Source of the DNA: MD308 sp051888795
Lineage (GTDB): Bacteria; Bacillota; Clostridia; Lachnospirales; Lachnospiraceae
Reading direction: 5' to 3'
Length of the DNA: 64,000 nucleotides
Assembly (NCBI GenBank): GCA_051888795.1
Contig: JBJFCD010000149.1
Location: 73,830-137,829, forward strand
Made by a program: the position numbers and the translations under genes. The notes under the pieces were generated by a model, which had not been told where the DNA came from, ran no database searches, and saw only the letters and a list, made by a program, of their open reading frames with translations. This document shows positions 8,041 to 17,224 of the stretch, one piece after another; position 1 is the first letter of the stretch, and every line of letters starts with the position of its first letter.

Positions 8041-8532
8041 ATGGGTAAAAAGGAAGTAAAGACAAACGCCATGCGTATTCTTGACAGTCAGAAGATTCCA
8101 TATGAGTATGAAACGTACGAGTGTGATGAATTTACAGATGGGATTCAGATTGCGGACAAGCTTGGTTATGACCATCGTCTTGTATATAAAACGCTGGTCA
8201 CAACCGGAAAAAGTGGGAATCATTACGTATTTGTGATTCCAATCGAAGAGGAAATTGATTTTAAGAAAGCGGCAAAGGTTGTCGGAGAGAAATCTCTTGA
8301 GATGCTTCATCTTAAAGATCTTACAAAAGTAACTGGGTACGTACGTGGAGGATGCACCTCTATTGGTATGAAAAAACAGTATCCGACAGTGATCCAGAAA
8401 TCGGCGGAAAGCCTTGAATACATGTATGTCAGTGGCGGAAAGCTTGGAATGCAGATTAAACTGGCACCGCAGGATTTAAAGAAAGCAGCTAAAGCAGAAT
8501 TTGCAGACGTTGTTTTTTGCAGTGAATGTTGA
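8041..8532 (+). CDS. ybaK: YbaK/EbsC-type Cys-tRNA(Pro) deacylase
   Basis: This 163-residue protein is of the INS/YbaK superfamily that hydrolyses mischarged cysteinyl-tRNA(Pro). Family features are KTNAMRILDSQKI at the start, the catalytic-lysine region LVYKTLVTTG, the GGCTSIGMKK segment and the SGGKLGMQI C-terminal signature. Length is typical for stand-alone YbaK. ATG 8041 is used: CAGGAGATG lies about 8 bases upstream, and TTG 8038 just before it is less likely. It follows the DUF2344 gene by 26 bases. Confidence 0.9.
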   Translation: MGKKEVKTNAMRILDSQKIPYEYETYECDEFTDGIQIADKLGYDHRLVYKTLVTTGKSGNHYVFVIPIEEEIDFKKAAKVVGEKSLEMLHLKDLTKVTGYVRGGCTSIGMKKQYPTVIQKSAESLEYMYVSGGKLGMQIKLAPQDLKKAAKAEFADVVFCSEC

Positions 8533-8557
8533 AGTTGTTGAAAAAAAGTTGTAATAT
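8529..8557 (+). promoter_or_regulatory. Possible promoter of lysC
   Basis: TTGAAG at 8529-8534 and TAATAT at 8552-8557 have a 17-base spacer, overlapping the stop of ybaK. The leader before lysC is only about 40 bases, too short for a lysine riboswitch. Confidence 0.4.
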
Positions 8558-8600
8558 ATAAAGGATTAAGCGAAAGAGAGAATGAAGGAGTACAATTAAG

Positions 8601-9932
8601 ATGAAGAAGGTTGTTAAGTTTGGAGGAAGCTCTCTGGCGAGTGCTGAGCAGTTTCGTAAAGTAGGATCTATTATCAGAAATGATAGTTCAAGACGTTATG
8701 TTGTTCCGTCGGCGCCAGGCAAACGGCATCCTGATGATACCAAGGTTACAGATTTATTATACCGCTGTTACAGACAGGCGATTCTTGAGGAAGACAGAGA
8801 AGAAGATTTTGAAGAGATTCTTGACGTGATCAAAGAACGATACAATTCAATTATCGAAGGACTGAATCTTGATCTGTCTTTAGACGAGGAATTTAAGACA
8901 ATCCGTGAAAATTTCTGTAAAAAAATAGGAAGAGACTATGCTGCATCACGCGGAGAGTATCTGAATGGAATCATCATGGCTTCATATCTCGGTTTTACAT
9001 TTATTGATGCTGCAGAAGTGATTAAATTTGATGAGAACGGTGAATTTGAAGATGATCTTACAAACAAAATCCTTGAGGAACGTCTGAAAGATGAGGAAGG
9101 GGTTGTTATTCCGGGATTTTACGGTTCTATGCCGGATGGAAAAATAAAGACATTTTCAAGAGGCGGATCTGATATTACAGGTTCAATTGTTTCAAGAGCT
9201 GTTCATGCAGATATTTATGAGAACTGGACAGATGTTTCAGGTTTCCTGATTGCAGATCCGAGAATCATTCCAAATGCAAAATCAATTGATGTTATTACTT
9301 ATCGTGAGCTTCGCGAATTATCCTATATGGGAGCGTCTGTATTGCATGAAGACGCAATTTTTCCGGTGAGAAGAGAAGGTATTCCGATCAATATCCGAAA
9401 CACAAACAAACCTGAAGACAAGGGAACATTGATTGTGGAAGCAACCTGTCAGAAATCACGTTTTATTATAACAGGTGTGGCAGGAAAAAAAGATTTTGCA
9501 TCTATAACGGTTGAAAAAGATATGATGAATTCACAGGTTGGATTCTGCAGACGTGTACTTCAGGTGTTTGAAGACAACGGTGTATCTATTGAACATATGC
9601 CATCAGGCATAGATACAATGACAATTTTTGTTCATCAGGATGAGTTTCAGGAGAAAGAGCAGAAAGTAATCGCAGGTATTCACCGTGCTGTTGAACCGGA
9701 TTTCCTTGAACTTGAGTCAGATCTTGCATTGATTGCAGTAGTTGGACGCGGTATGAAAGCTACGCGTGGTACTTCCGGACGGATCTTTTCGGCATTATCA
9801 CATGCAAATGTAAATGTAAAGATGATTGATCAGGGTTCCAGCGAGTTGAATATTATTATTGGGGTCAGAAATCACGATTTTGAGGAGGCAATCAAAGCTA
9901 TCTACGATATTTTTGTTACCACTCAGCTTTAA
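8601..9932 (+). CDS. lysC: Aspartate kinase
   Basis: The 443-residue enzyme phosphorylates aspartate, the first step towards lysine, threonine and methionine. The amino-acid kinase domain covers residues 1 to about 290, with VVKFGGSSLAS at 4-14 and SRGGSDITGSI as the nucleotide/aspartate site. Two ACT regulatory domains follow: one around GFCRRVLQVFEDNGVSIEHM, the second around GRGMKATRGTSGRIFSALS. It is a monofunctional aspartokinase without a homoserine dehydrogenase part. Feedback control by lysine or threonine is expected for the family, but the effector cannot be read from sequence. A CBS gene follows after 34 bases. Confidence 0.93.
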   Translation: MKKVVKFGGSSLASAEQFRKVGSIIRNDSSRRYVVPSAPGKRHPDDTKVTDLLYRCYRQAILEEDREEDFEEILDVIKERYNSIIEGLNLDLSLDEEFKTIRENFCKKIGRDYAASRGEYLNGIIMASYLGFTFIDAAEVIKFDENGEFEDDLTNKILEERLKDEEGVVIPGFYGSMPDGKIKTFSRGGSDITGSIVSRAVHADIYENWTDVSGFLIADPRIIPNAKSIDVITYRELRELSYMGASVLHEDAIFPVRREGIPINIRNTNKPEDKGTLIVEATCQKSRFIITGVAGKKDFASITVEKDMMNSQVGFCRRVLQVFEDNGVSIEHMPSGIDTMTIFVHQDEFQEKEQKVIAGIHRAVEPDFLELESDLALIAVVGRGMKATRGTSGRIFSALSHANVNVKMIDQGSSELNIIIGVRNHDFEEAIKAIYDIFVTTQL

Positions 9933-9966
9933 ATTATTACTAAGTCGTAAAGGGGAGGATACTTGA

Positions 9967-10377
9967 ATGAATATATTGTTTTTCCTGAAGCCAAAAAGCG
10001 AATTGGCTTATATCTATGATTACCATACGTTGAGACAGGCACTGGAAATCATGGAGTATCATAAGTATTCCTGTATTCCTATTCTGGATAAAGAAGGAAA
10101 ATATAAGGGGTCTATTACAGAAGGAGATCTTTTATGGGGATTAAAAAAAGAGAACCTGATGAGCATCAGAGATGCTGAAGAAATCAGTATCATGAGAATT
10201 CACCGAAGAAATGATTACCAATGTGTAAAGAGTAATGCAAAAATGGAAGACCTGATTGAGCGTGCAATGGAGCAGAACTTTGTGCCGGTAGTAGATGATG
10301 AAGAGAGATTTATCGGCATTATTACACGAAGAGATATTATTGGTTATTGTTACAATAAGATGAAAGGAAACGAATAG
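9967..10377 (+). CDS. CBS-domain protein
   Basis: The 136-residue protein consists of two CBS motifs: one around ALEIMEYHKYSCIPILDKEG (residues 23-42), the other around LIERAMEQNFVPVVDDEERF, ending in GIITRRDII. Such stand-alone pairs usually sense adenine nucleotides or other small ligands. No effector domain is attached. It lies 34 bases after lysC, with AGGGGAGG upstream of its ATG, and two bases before the amidohydrolase, so the three genes form one transcription unit. A role in sensing energy state for a neighbouring enzyme is inference. Confidence 0.85.
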   Translation: MNILFFLKPKSELAYIYDYHTLRQALEIMEYHKYSCIPILDKEGKYKGSITEGDLLWGLKKENLMSIRDAEEISIMRIHRRNDYQCVKSNAKMEDLIERAMEQNFVPVVDDEERFIGIITRRDIIGYCYNKMKGNE

Positions 10378-10379
10378 AT

Positions 10380-11177
10380 ATGATAATTGATTTTCATACT
10401 CACATTTTTCCGCATGCCATTGCAGAACGCACAATGAGCAAGCTTGCCGCATGCTGTAAGATAGAGCCTGAAACTAACGGTACATATGAAGGTCTTCTTG
10501 AATCTACGCAAGAGGCTGAGATTGACTGTTCCATCGTACTTCCTATAGCTACCAAACCTTCGCAATTTCGCTCTATAAATGAGTTTGCAGCTCAATATCT
10601 TGAAGGGGAAATTATATCGTTTGGAAGTATTCACCCATATTCCGATAATTATAAAGAAGAACTTCGTACAATAAAAAGTATGGGAATGAAAGGAATCAAA
10701 CTTCATCCTGACTATCAGGATACATATTTCAATGATATCCATTATAAGAGAATTGTATCTTATGCTTCAGAACTTGATTTGATTGTCAGTGTTCATGCCG
10801 GGGTCGATCCATTATGTCCTGATGATGTTCACTGTACACCGGAGATGTCAGCGGAACTGATCAGAGATGTACAGCCTACAAAGCTTGTTCTTGCTCATCT
10901 TGGCGGAAACCAGCAATGGGATAAAGTTGAAGAACTGCTGGTAGGAAAAGATGTATATCTGGACACAGCTGTTATTTTTAATTATATTGACCCGGAACAG
11001 TTTATAAGAATCATGAGAAATCATGGCAGTGATAAGATTTTGTTCGCTACAGACAGTCCCTGGGCCAGTCAGAAGAAATTTGTAGAGTATGTAAAAGGTC
11101 TGGAGATAACTGAGGATGAAAAAGAAATGCTGCTTGGCGGAAATGCATTAAAACTGTTGAAAAACAACGAAAAATAA
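10380..11177 (+). CDS. Amidohydrolase-family metal-dependent hydrolase (amidohydrolase_2 type)
   Basis: The 265-residue TIM-barrel protein keeps the expected metal and catalytic residues. These are DFHTHIF at residues 3-9 (HxH), KLHPDYQ in the middle, VSVHAG, LAHLGG and the late Asp in FATDSPW. This family includes decarboxylases and lactone or amide hydrolases, and the substrate cannot be told here. The ATG overlaps the ribosome-binding region at the end of the CBS gene, suggesting coupling. No membrane segment or signal is seen, so it is cytoplasmic. Confidence 0.85.
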   Translation: MIIDFHTHIFPHAIAERTMSKLAACCKIEPETNGTYEGLLESTQEAEIDCSIVLPIATKPSQFRSINEFAAQYLEGEIISFGSIHPYSDNYKEELRTIKSMGMKGIKLHPDYQDTYFNDIHYKRIVSYASELDLIVSVHAGVDPLCPDDVHCTPEMSAELIRDVQPTKLVLAHLGGNQQWDKVEELLVGKDVYLDTAVIFNYIDPEQFIRIMRNHGSDKILFATDSPWASQKKFVEYVKGLEITEDEKEMLLGGNALKLLKNNEK

Positions 11178-11223
11178 CGCTGAACAGAATTTAAAATACA
11201 ACATTAATTTAGGAGAATTATCT

Positions 11224-14200
11224 ATGGAAGATACATTGTACATGGAAGAACTTGAGAATGAAGAATCATCAGGTTTATTTGTCAACCAGAAAGCGGAGGA
11301 AATTATACAAAAATGTAAGATCCGTAAGGTAGAGCATAAAAAAACCCTTATAAATCAGATGATAGAATTTATTAATGAAACATGCGAGAAAAATAATTGG
11401 GAATATTTTGCTGTCGGAAAACTCCTTACTTATTGTATGCAGAAAGAAGATGTAAATCCAGATACTTATGATTATGAGATTCGGATGATGCGAGAATCAT
11501 ATGATGGGTTTATAAACTATGCCCAAAAACATGCTGCAGAAAAGGGAATTAAAATATTACCGGCATATCACGAGGATGCGAGAATAAGAGAAAAAAATTG
11601 TGTTATGACTAAAAATTTAGTAGAAGATGCTGATTTAGGACATATTAACACACAAGTTACAATTGCAATTATACCTTATGATAATTTACCGGCAGATTCT
11701 GAAGAGAGGGACACTTTTGTCAATCAAGTGTTGGAAAAGAATGCATGGTATAATGGAATTTCGGGTTATGTAAGTAGAAATCTTGAAAAAAAACAGTCTA
11801 TTAAAACAAAATTGAATCTTAGATTTCGTTATAATCGAAATTATCTGGAAAAATACAAAAAAAACTATAAACAGTTTATTACAAAATATAATGACATGGA
11901 GGATCCGGAATATATCGGAAGACTAGAATTGTCAGTAACAGACTGTGTGCATAAAAAAGATATTTTTCCGTTACAGAAAGAAGTTTTTTTAGGAACTACT
12001 TTAATGATTCCTGCTAATATTCGGGAATTTACATTGCCGCTTGCCGAGGAATTTGAAAAGAAGATTGTTGATATTTCATGCAGAGCATTGGAAAGATTTG
12101 AGCAGCTTTGTAAAAAGAATAATCTGACATGTTTTGCGACAGGAAGTCTTTTAATTAACTGTGTAAAGGGAGAGGACGTAGGAAAAGAGGATTCTTCAAA
12201 TGAAAAGCCGAAACGTTGGCGAATTGGTTTATTGCGTGAAGATTATGAAAAAGCAATTAGTCTTCTTCGCAATGAAGAAACAGCTGAAGGTTTGATCATG
12301 AAAGAATACTTAGATGAATACCCCAATATTAAGTGGGTTGATGTTGGAATTCTGTGTAAAGAGGATGCTAAAACAGATGCCAGCGGCAGAACCTACCCTG
12401 TATATTTGGACGTATTTGACAGACTCCCGGTTGATTATAATGAAAGATGTTCCTATATGCAGGAAGTTTTTGGAATGCGCCGGGATTATATAAAACTAAT
12501 GAAAAAACAGACAGGAGAGGCATATCCTAAGAGAAACCGGAACGTATGCGAACAGCTGGAAATTCTCGATAAAGCTGGAAAAAGATATGAAAATCAGAAA
12601 GATAGTAATCTGGTATTCAGAAGCAAAGTGGCCAATTCAAAAATCATTAGTTTGAATGAGATTTTCCCTGTTAAAACAATATCGTTCCATGGAATTCAAT
12701 TGTCAGTTCCTAATAATGAATATTTGTGGTATGAAAAAACAGATATTGGATTTACAGAAAATACTACAAATGAAAAAACAAAAATTTTGAAAATTCTTGA
12801 TAAAATATGTCACGCTCAAGGATTAACATATTTTGCTGTTTCTAAGTTACTGATCGGTGCAGTTGTTTATCATGATGTAATTCCGAATAGCGGAAATACT
12901 TCTCTGGACATTGGACTTATCCGCAGTGATTTTGAAAAATTAGTTCAATATCTGAGAGAACATGATAAAGAATATGGGATAGCATTAAATGAGTTTAAAG
13001 ATCATGCGTGTAAATACCCGGAACCAACAAAATATGTAACAATGAAAGGAAATGAATATTCTATTATCCGAATAAAGCTTTTACCTTTTGATAAAATACC
13101 GGAATCCTTTTATCTCAGAGAATATTTCAGAGATAAATTAAAGGATATGAATCAGAGATATCTGGAACTTCTCGATTATAAGGAAGGTAAGATTGATAAG
13201 TATCTGAAAATGTATACAGAAGAAGAATGGGAGAATAGAACGAAAGAATATAATCATATGGATGCACTGGCTTTTGCAAAAGAAATTGATCAGTTCGCTC
13301 AGAGTTTTAATGAAGATGATCAGGCATTTTGCTATGAGCGTGTGGCATTCCGAATGAGCAAAATAATAGATGTAGATGATATATTCCCGGTACAGAGACA
13401 GAAATTCAGAAATATCGAAATAGACTGTCCTAGAGACTATACTCCATGGCAGCCGGTTTTAAATGATGAACTTCAATTTCAGGTTGATTGTATACAAAAA
13501 GCTGATTTGAAACTTCTTCAGGAAATGGACAGAGTTTGTAAAGAAATCGGTGTAGGATATTTCATTTGTGGTGGAACAATGCTTGGTTATATGCGTCATC
13601 AGGGATTTATACCATGGGATGACGATGTTGACGTTGCAATGTTGAGGGAAGATTACGATAAATTCTTAAAGGAAGCCCCGGAACATTTGAGTAAGGGTGT
13701 TTTCCTGCAAACGAGAGAAACGGATCCTAATATTCCATATTTATTTAGTAAAATCCGACTGGATGGGACAGAATATTGTACAGAATACAACATTAACAGA
13801 GATTTTCATAAGGGATTATGTCTTGATGTATTTCCATTTGATTATGTACCAAATGATCTTGAAGAGAGAAATGTATTTGTGGAGGAAGTCATTGCTTTGT
13901 CGAAGGAACACAATGCAATTGCCAGAAGGCAATATCCTGAAATAGAAGAACCTTTCCCACCAAGAAACGAGCAGGAAAAACAGCATATTGAAGAACAGAA
14001 AGCATTGATCCAAAGTTACTGGAAACAGTCTCTGAAAGACAGCCAAAGAGCATATCTGGAGAAAGCAACTATGTATAATGATAAAGTCGAAGAGTTGGGG
14101 TTAAAGACAGTTGCCAGCTTCGTGCCGAGCTATACTTTTATTGATCTTGAAGATTTGCTTCCGTATCAACGGGGAATGTTTGAAGGAATAGAGGTTTCAG

Positions 14201-14364
14201 TTCCAAAACGTCCGGATATCTTTTTGGAAATGCAGTATAAGAATTATATGGAACTGCCGCCGCTTCATATGCGTGTTGCACATCGGCTTATTCGTTGGTC
14301 TGACGGTGAGCATGGTGCGGATAATCAAAAGAAACGAGATTACAGTAAAATTGGAGGACAATAA
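11224..14364 (+). CDS. Four-unit LicD-like protein; only the last unit keeps the catalytic motif
   Basis: This 1046-residue protein is built from four LicD-related units of about 235-260 residues. Each starts with a YFxxG/SxxL-type segment near residues 59, 301, 534 and 776, and ends with a (D/E)(I/L)(F/L)P block near 245, 479, 719 and 977. LicD proteins transfer phosphocholine or similar groups to teichoic acids and glycans. Unit 4 has the complete signature (CGGTMLGYMRHQGFIPWDDD, about residues 781-800). In units 1-3 the RHxGFIPWDDDxD stretch is replaced by sequence without the aspartate cluster, so these are probably non-catalytic. No membrane helix is visible. It leads a surface-polymer gene set and is separated by 2 bases from the cytidylyltransferase gene. 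Confidence 0.85.
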   Translation: MEDTLYMEELENEESSGLFVNQKAEEIIQKCKIRKVEHKKTLINQMIEFINETCEKNNWEYFAVGKLLTYCMQKEDVNPDTYDYEIRMMRESYDGFINYAQKHAAEKGIKILPAYHEDARIREKNCVMTKNLVEDADLGHINTQVTIAIIPYDNLPADSEERDTFVNQVLEKNAWYNGISGYVSRNLEKKQSIKTKLNLRFRYNRNYLEKYKKNYKQFITKYNDMEDPEYIGRLELSVTDCVHKKDIFPLQKEVFLGTTLMIPANIREFTLPLAEEFEKKIVDISCRALERFEQLCKKNNLTCFATGSLLINCVKGEDVGKEDSSNEKPKRWRIGLLREDYEKAISLLRNEETAEGLIMKEYLDEYPNIKWVDVGILCKEDAKTDASGRTYPVYLDVFDRLPVDYNERCSYMQEVFGMRRDYIKLMKKQTGEAYPKRNRNVCEQLEILDKAGKRYENQKDSNLVFRSKVANSKIISLNEIFPVKTISFHGIQLSVPNNEYLWYEKTDIGFTENTTNEKTKILKILDKICHAQGLTYFAVSKLLIGAVVYHDVIPNSGNTSLDIGLIRSDFEKLVQYLREHDKEYGIALNEFKDHACKYPEPTKYVTMKGNEYSIIRIKLLPFDKIPESFYLREYFRDKLKDMNQRYLELLDYKEGKIDKYLKMYTEEEWENRTKEYNHMDALAFAKEIDQFAQSFNEDDQAFCYERVAFRMSKIIDVDDIFPVQRQKFRNIEIDCPRDYTPWQPVLNDELQFQVDCIQKADLKLLQEMDRVCKEIGVGYFICGGTMLGYMRHQGFIPWDDDVDVAMLREDYDKFLKEAPEHLSKGVFLQTRETDPNIPYLFSKIRLDGTEYCTEYNINRDFHKGLCLDVFPFDYVPNDLEERNVFVEEVIALSKEHNAIARRQYPEIEEPFPPRNEQEKQHIEEQKALIQSYWKQSLKDSQRAYLEKATMYNDKVEELGLKTVASFVPSYTFIDLEDLLPYQRGMFEGIEVSVPKRPDIFLEMQYKNYMELPPLHMRVAHRLIRWSDGEHGADNQKKRDYSKIGGQ

Positions 14365-14366
14365 GA

Positions 14367-15071
14367 GTGAACATATTAATGTTGATGATGGGTGGAAGTG
14401 GAACCCGATTTGGAGCTGACATTCCAAAACAGTATATATTGGTAAATGATATGCCGGTTTTTTCTTATATATTAAATGGCTATCAAAAGTGTGATTTCAT
14501 CGACTATATCGTAGTAGTGACTCATAAGGATTGGGTGGATTACGTAGAAGAATGGAGAGATAAACTTAATATCAGCAAATTATCTACTATTACTCATGGG
14601 GGAAGTACTCGTTCAGAATCTATTTTAAACGGGCTTGTAGCAATAGAAGATTATGCGCAAAATGAAGATGTAATCTTAATTCATGATGCGACACATCCTT
14701 ATGTCGATGTAGAAGGAACAAAGCTTGTTATAGAAGGTGTTAAGAAACATGGTGGAGCAACATTGGGGCAGTGTCAGTATGACACTGTCTACCAAATGGA
14801 TGAGAACACAAAAATGCTCGAAAAGGTTGTTCCAAGAAGAAAAATTGTGTCCGGAGCTTCACCGGAAGCATTCTTCTATAAAGATATTCATGAGATTTAT
14901 ACAACATCAACTGAAGAAGAATTGGAAATGATGACTTCTGCAGGAGCAATTGCTTTAGCGCACGGAATTGATATGGAAGTGATCCCATCGAATGTGTTAA
15001 ATTTAAAAATTACGTATAAAAACGATATGGAAGTATTTTTAGAAATGGTAAATAAATATTTCCCGGAGTAA
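14367..15071 (+). CDS. IspD/TarI-family cytidylyltransferase
   Basis: The 234-residue nucleotidyltransferase has the CTP-binding loop MMGGSGTRFGADIPKQY at about residues 7-23. GGSTRSESILNGL and VILIHDATHPYV follow, with a C-terminal LKITYKNDMEVF. The family includes IspD (isoprenoid synthesis) and TarI/Bcs1-type enzymes that make CDP-ribitol or similar donors. Position directly after a LicD protein and before acyltransferases favours a wall-polymer CDP-alditol or CDP-amino-alcohol role, but IspD activity is not excluded. A GTG start at 14367 with GGAGGA upstream is used. Confidence 0.8.
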   Translation: MNILMLMMGGSGTRFGADIPKQYILVNDMPVFSYILNGYQKCDFIDYIVVVTHKDWVDYVEEWRDKLNISKLSTITHGGSTRSESILNGLVAIEDYAQNEDVILIHDATHPYVDVEGTKLVIEGVKKHGGATLGQCQYDTVYQMDENTKMLEKVVPRRKIVSGASPEAFFYKDIHEIYTTSTEEELEMMTSAGAIALAHGIDMEVIPSNVLNLKITYKNDMEVFLEMVNKYFPE

Positions 15072-15074
15072 TAT

Positions 15075-16079
15075 ATGCAGGAAAAGAGTAGTGTACGGTT
15101 ATATAAATATGATAATGTTAAGTTTTTTTTGATTATATTGGTCGCTATAGGACACGTTTGCGAACCATTTGTGGAGAAATCTTTCGTTATGAAAAGTATA
15201 TTTCTCTATATTTACATTTTTCATATGCCTCTTTTTATATTCATTTCCGGATTATTCCAAAAAAAGTATTCTGATGGAAGAAAACTTAACGGAAACAGAG
15301 TTTTGAGTTTTATTTTATTGGGTTATGTTTGTAAAATAGTAAAATTTCTAATGGAAAGATTTGTATATGGTCTGGATACTTCATTCCATTTGTTGTCCGA
15401 AGATGGAATTCCGTGGTTCATGTTTGTTTTGGCAGCGTGTATGTCTATCATGTATTTATGCAGAAATATAAGACCAGTATATTTATTGACTATTTCAATT
15501 TTAATAGCATGTTTTGTGGGATATGATAAAGAGATCGGGGATTTTTTATGTCTTAGCAGAATCGTTGTATATTTCCCGTTTTATGCTATGGGATATTATC
15601 TGGAGCCAAAACAGGTGGCAGAGTTTGTGAAGAGCAAATATATTAAAATAGCTTCAGGAGTGGTTTTGGTATTTGTATTATATTTATGTACAGTTCATTT
15701 AGATGTATTTTATCAAACAAGACACCTGTGGACGGGAAGGAATCATTTTAACCAGTGGGATTTAGAACGTGGCGGATTTATATTAAGAGCCGGTTGCTAT
15801 ATTTTAACTTCTCTGATCGGAATATCGGTATTGAGTTTGATACCTGATTTGAAAATTCCATTTATCACCGAAAACGGAAAGCATACGATAAGAGTGTACT
15901 TCTGGCACATATTTATAATAAAATTCCTTTACTATTATGGTTTTGAAAACATTTTATTTGAGACAGGAGCAGTGGGTAAAACAGTTCTTTTAATCATACC
16001 TGTTTTATTGTGCTTTTTGTTGTCAACACGCCTTTTTGCATTTCCTGCAGATTATATTCTGGAGAAATTATATAAATAG
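15075..16079 (+). CDS. Acyltransferase 3-family membrane protein
   Basis: This 334-residue polytopic membrane protein has about ten hydrophobic segments. The N-terminal LIILVAIGHVCEPFV carries the conserved His of OafA-type O-acyltransferases, and IFHMPLFIFISGLF is the typical second motif. Such enzymes acetylate sugars of exported glycans or lipid-linked precursors. It follows the cytidylyltransferase by 3 bases and precedes a second acyltransferase, so the products probably modify the same surface polymer. Acceptor and acyl group are unknown. Confidence 0.85.
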   Translation: MQEKSSVRLYKYDNVKFFLIILVAIGHVCEPFVEKSFVMKSIFLYIYIFHMPLFIFISGLFQKKYSDGRKLNGNRVLSFILLGYVCKIVKFLMERFVYGLDTSFHLLSEDGIPWFMFVLAACMSIMYLCRNIRPVYLLTISILIACFVGYDKEIGDFLCLSRIVVYFPFYAMGYYLEPKQVAEFVKSKYIKIASGVVLVFVLYLCTVHLDVFYQTRHLWTGRNHFNQWDLERGGFILRAGCYILTSLIGISVLSLIPDLKIPFITENGKHTIRVYFWHIFIIKFLYYYGFENILFETGAVGKTVLLIIPVLLCFLLSTRLFAFPADYILEKLYK

Positions 16080-16110
16080 ATTTTATATGTAAGGCTATTT
16101 GGAGAAAGTA

Positions 16111-17139
16111 ATGAAAGAAAAACTACAGAATATTACATGGAATATTTTTAGCAAATATAAAGCAGAATTATATGGAATTACGATTCTGTGGATTATGATT
16201 TTTCATAGCTATTTAAATGGAATTGATTTTTATACCGGAGAAAATAAAATATTTAAAGCCTTGGATTTAATTATTGAAAACGGGAACATTGGAACAGATA
16301 TGTTCCTGTTTTTGTCCGGTATATTTTGCTATTATTCGTTGATAAAAAACGATAATTATTTTGAATATACAAAACGAAAGATTGCAAAATTGTTACCTAC
16401 GGTTTTGTTAATAACAGGTATATATTGGCTTTTGGATCTTGTTCATACTAGAGATGTGTGGAAATTTCTTCTGAGAGTGACATTGTGTGATTTTTGGGTG
16501 ACCGGAGATCAGCAAATATGGTTTGTCTCCTTAATTATGCTATGTTATTTGTTTTATCCTTTTATTTTTTGGATCGTATATAAAGCTGAAAAGTATGAAA
16601 AAACAAAAGCAGTGATTCTTTTTCTTCTGGTTTTGATTTTTCCGTTTGCAATAATGAATAAAGCACCGGAAATGTATTCCAAAATTGAAATTGCAATTAC
16701 CAGAATCCCTGTTTTTGTCCTGGGAAGTTTGGTTGGGAAATTTTGTTATGATAAAAAGAAGATTAATTCATGTATATTCCCTATATGCATTGTAGGTGTG
16801 ATTTCCAGCATTTATTTTTTTCATACTGATCCATGGAAAGGTATATACGGACGTTATTTTTATATGTGCGGTATTTTGTGGCTGTTTTTCTTTGGCATAG
16901 TTTTGTATTTACTTGACTGCAGATGGTTAAATAATTTTTTTAGTTTCTTTGGGAAGATTTCTTTAGAACTATATATTTCCCATATCCTGATCAGACGAAT
17001 ATATGTTGGGTCAAATTATTATCGAAAAGGATGTAAAAGGGATTATCTTCTGATACTTTTTATTTCGGTTTGTTTTGCTTTACTTGTCAGCCGAATCCAA
17101 AAAGCATGTTTCGATAAACGAAAAAGTATAGCAAAATGA
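16111..17139 (+). CDS. Acyltransferase-family membrane protein
   Basis: The 342-residue integral membrane protein resembles OafA/WecH acyltransferases. The first segment WIMIFHSYLNGIDF keeps the catalytic-type His, and IGTDMFLFLSGIFCYYS is the family's second motif. The rest alternates hydrophobic helices and short basic loops. ATG 16111 is preferred because GGAG lies 6-9 bases upstream; a TTG at 16099 would add four residues. It ends the cluster that starts with the LicD array and lies 85 bases before rmlB. A weak short hairpin followed by T's is present after the stop but is not convincing as a terminator. Confidence 0.83.
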   Translation: MKEKLQNITWNIFSKYKAELYGITILWIMIFHSYLNGIDFYTGENKIFKALDLIIENGNIGTDMFLFLSGIFCYYSLIKNDNYFEYTKRKIAKLLPTVLLITGIYWLLDLVHTRDVWKFLLRVTLCDFWVTGDQQIWFVSLIMLCYLFYPFIFWIVYKAEKYEKTKAVILFLLVLIFPFAIMNKAPEMYSKIEIAITRIPVFVLGSLVGKFCYDKKKINSCIFPICIVGVISSIYFFHTDPWKGIYGRYFYMCGILWLFFFGIVLYLLDCRWLNNFFSFFGKISLELYISHILIRRIYVGSNYYRKGCKRDYLLILFISVCFALLVSRIQKACFDKRKSIAK

Positions 17140-17224
17140 AGGATATATTAGTCTATCCGTTTTTCTCATATAATGTTATAATAAACACAGATTACATCTA
17201 CTACACTTTTAGGAGAAAATAATT

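Noticed and set aside
8533..8600. Lysine riboswitch before lysC
   Set aside because: Only 68 bases separate ybaK and lysC, and no paired element or terminator is visible.
17140..17224. Terminator and promoter before rmlB
   Set aside because: A short GGATA/TATCC stem and two TATAAT-like hexamers are present, but no properly spaced -35 box or strong stem supports them.
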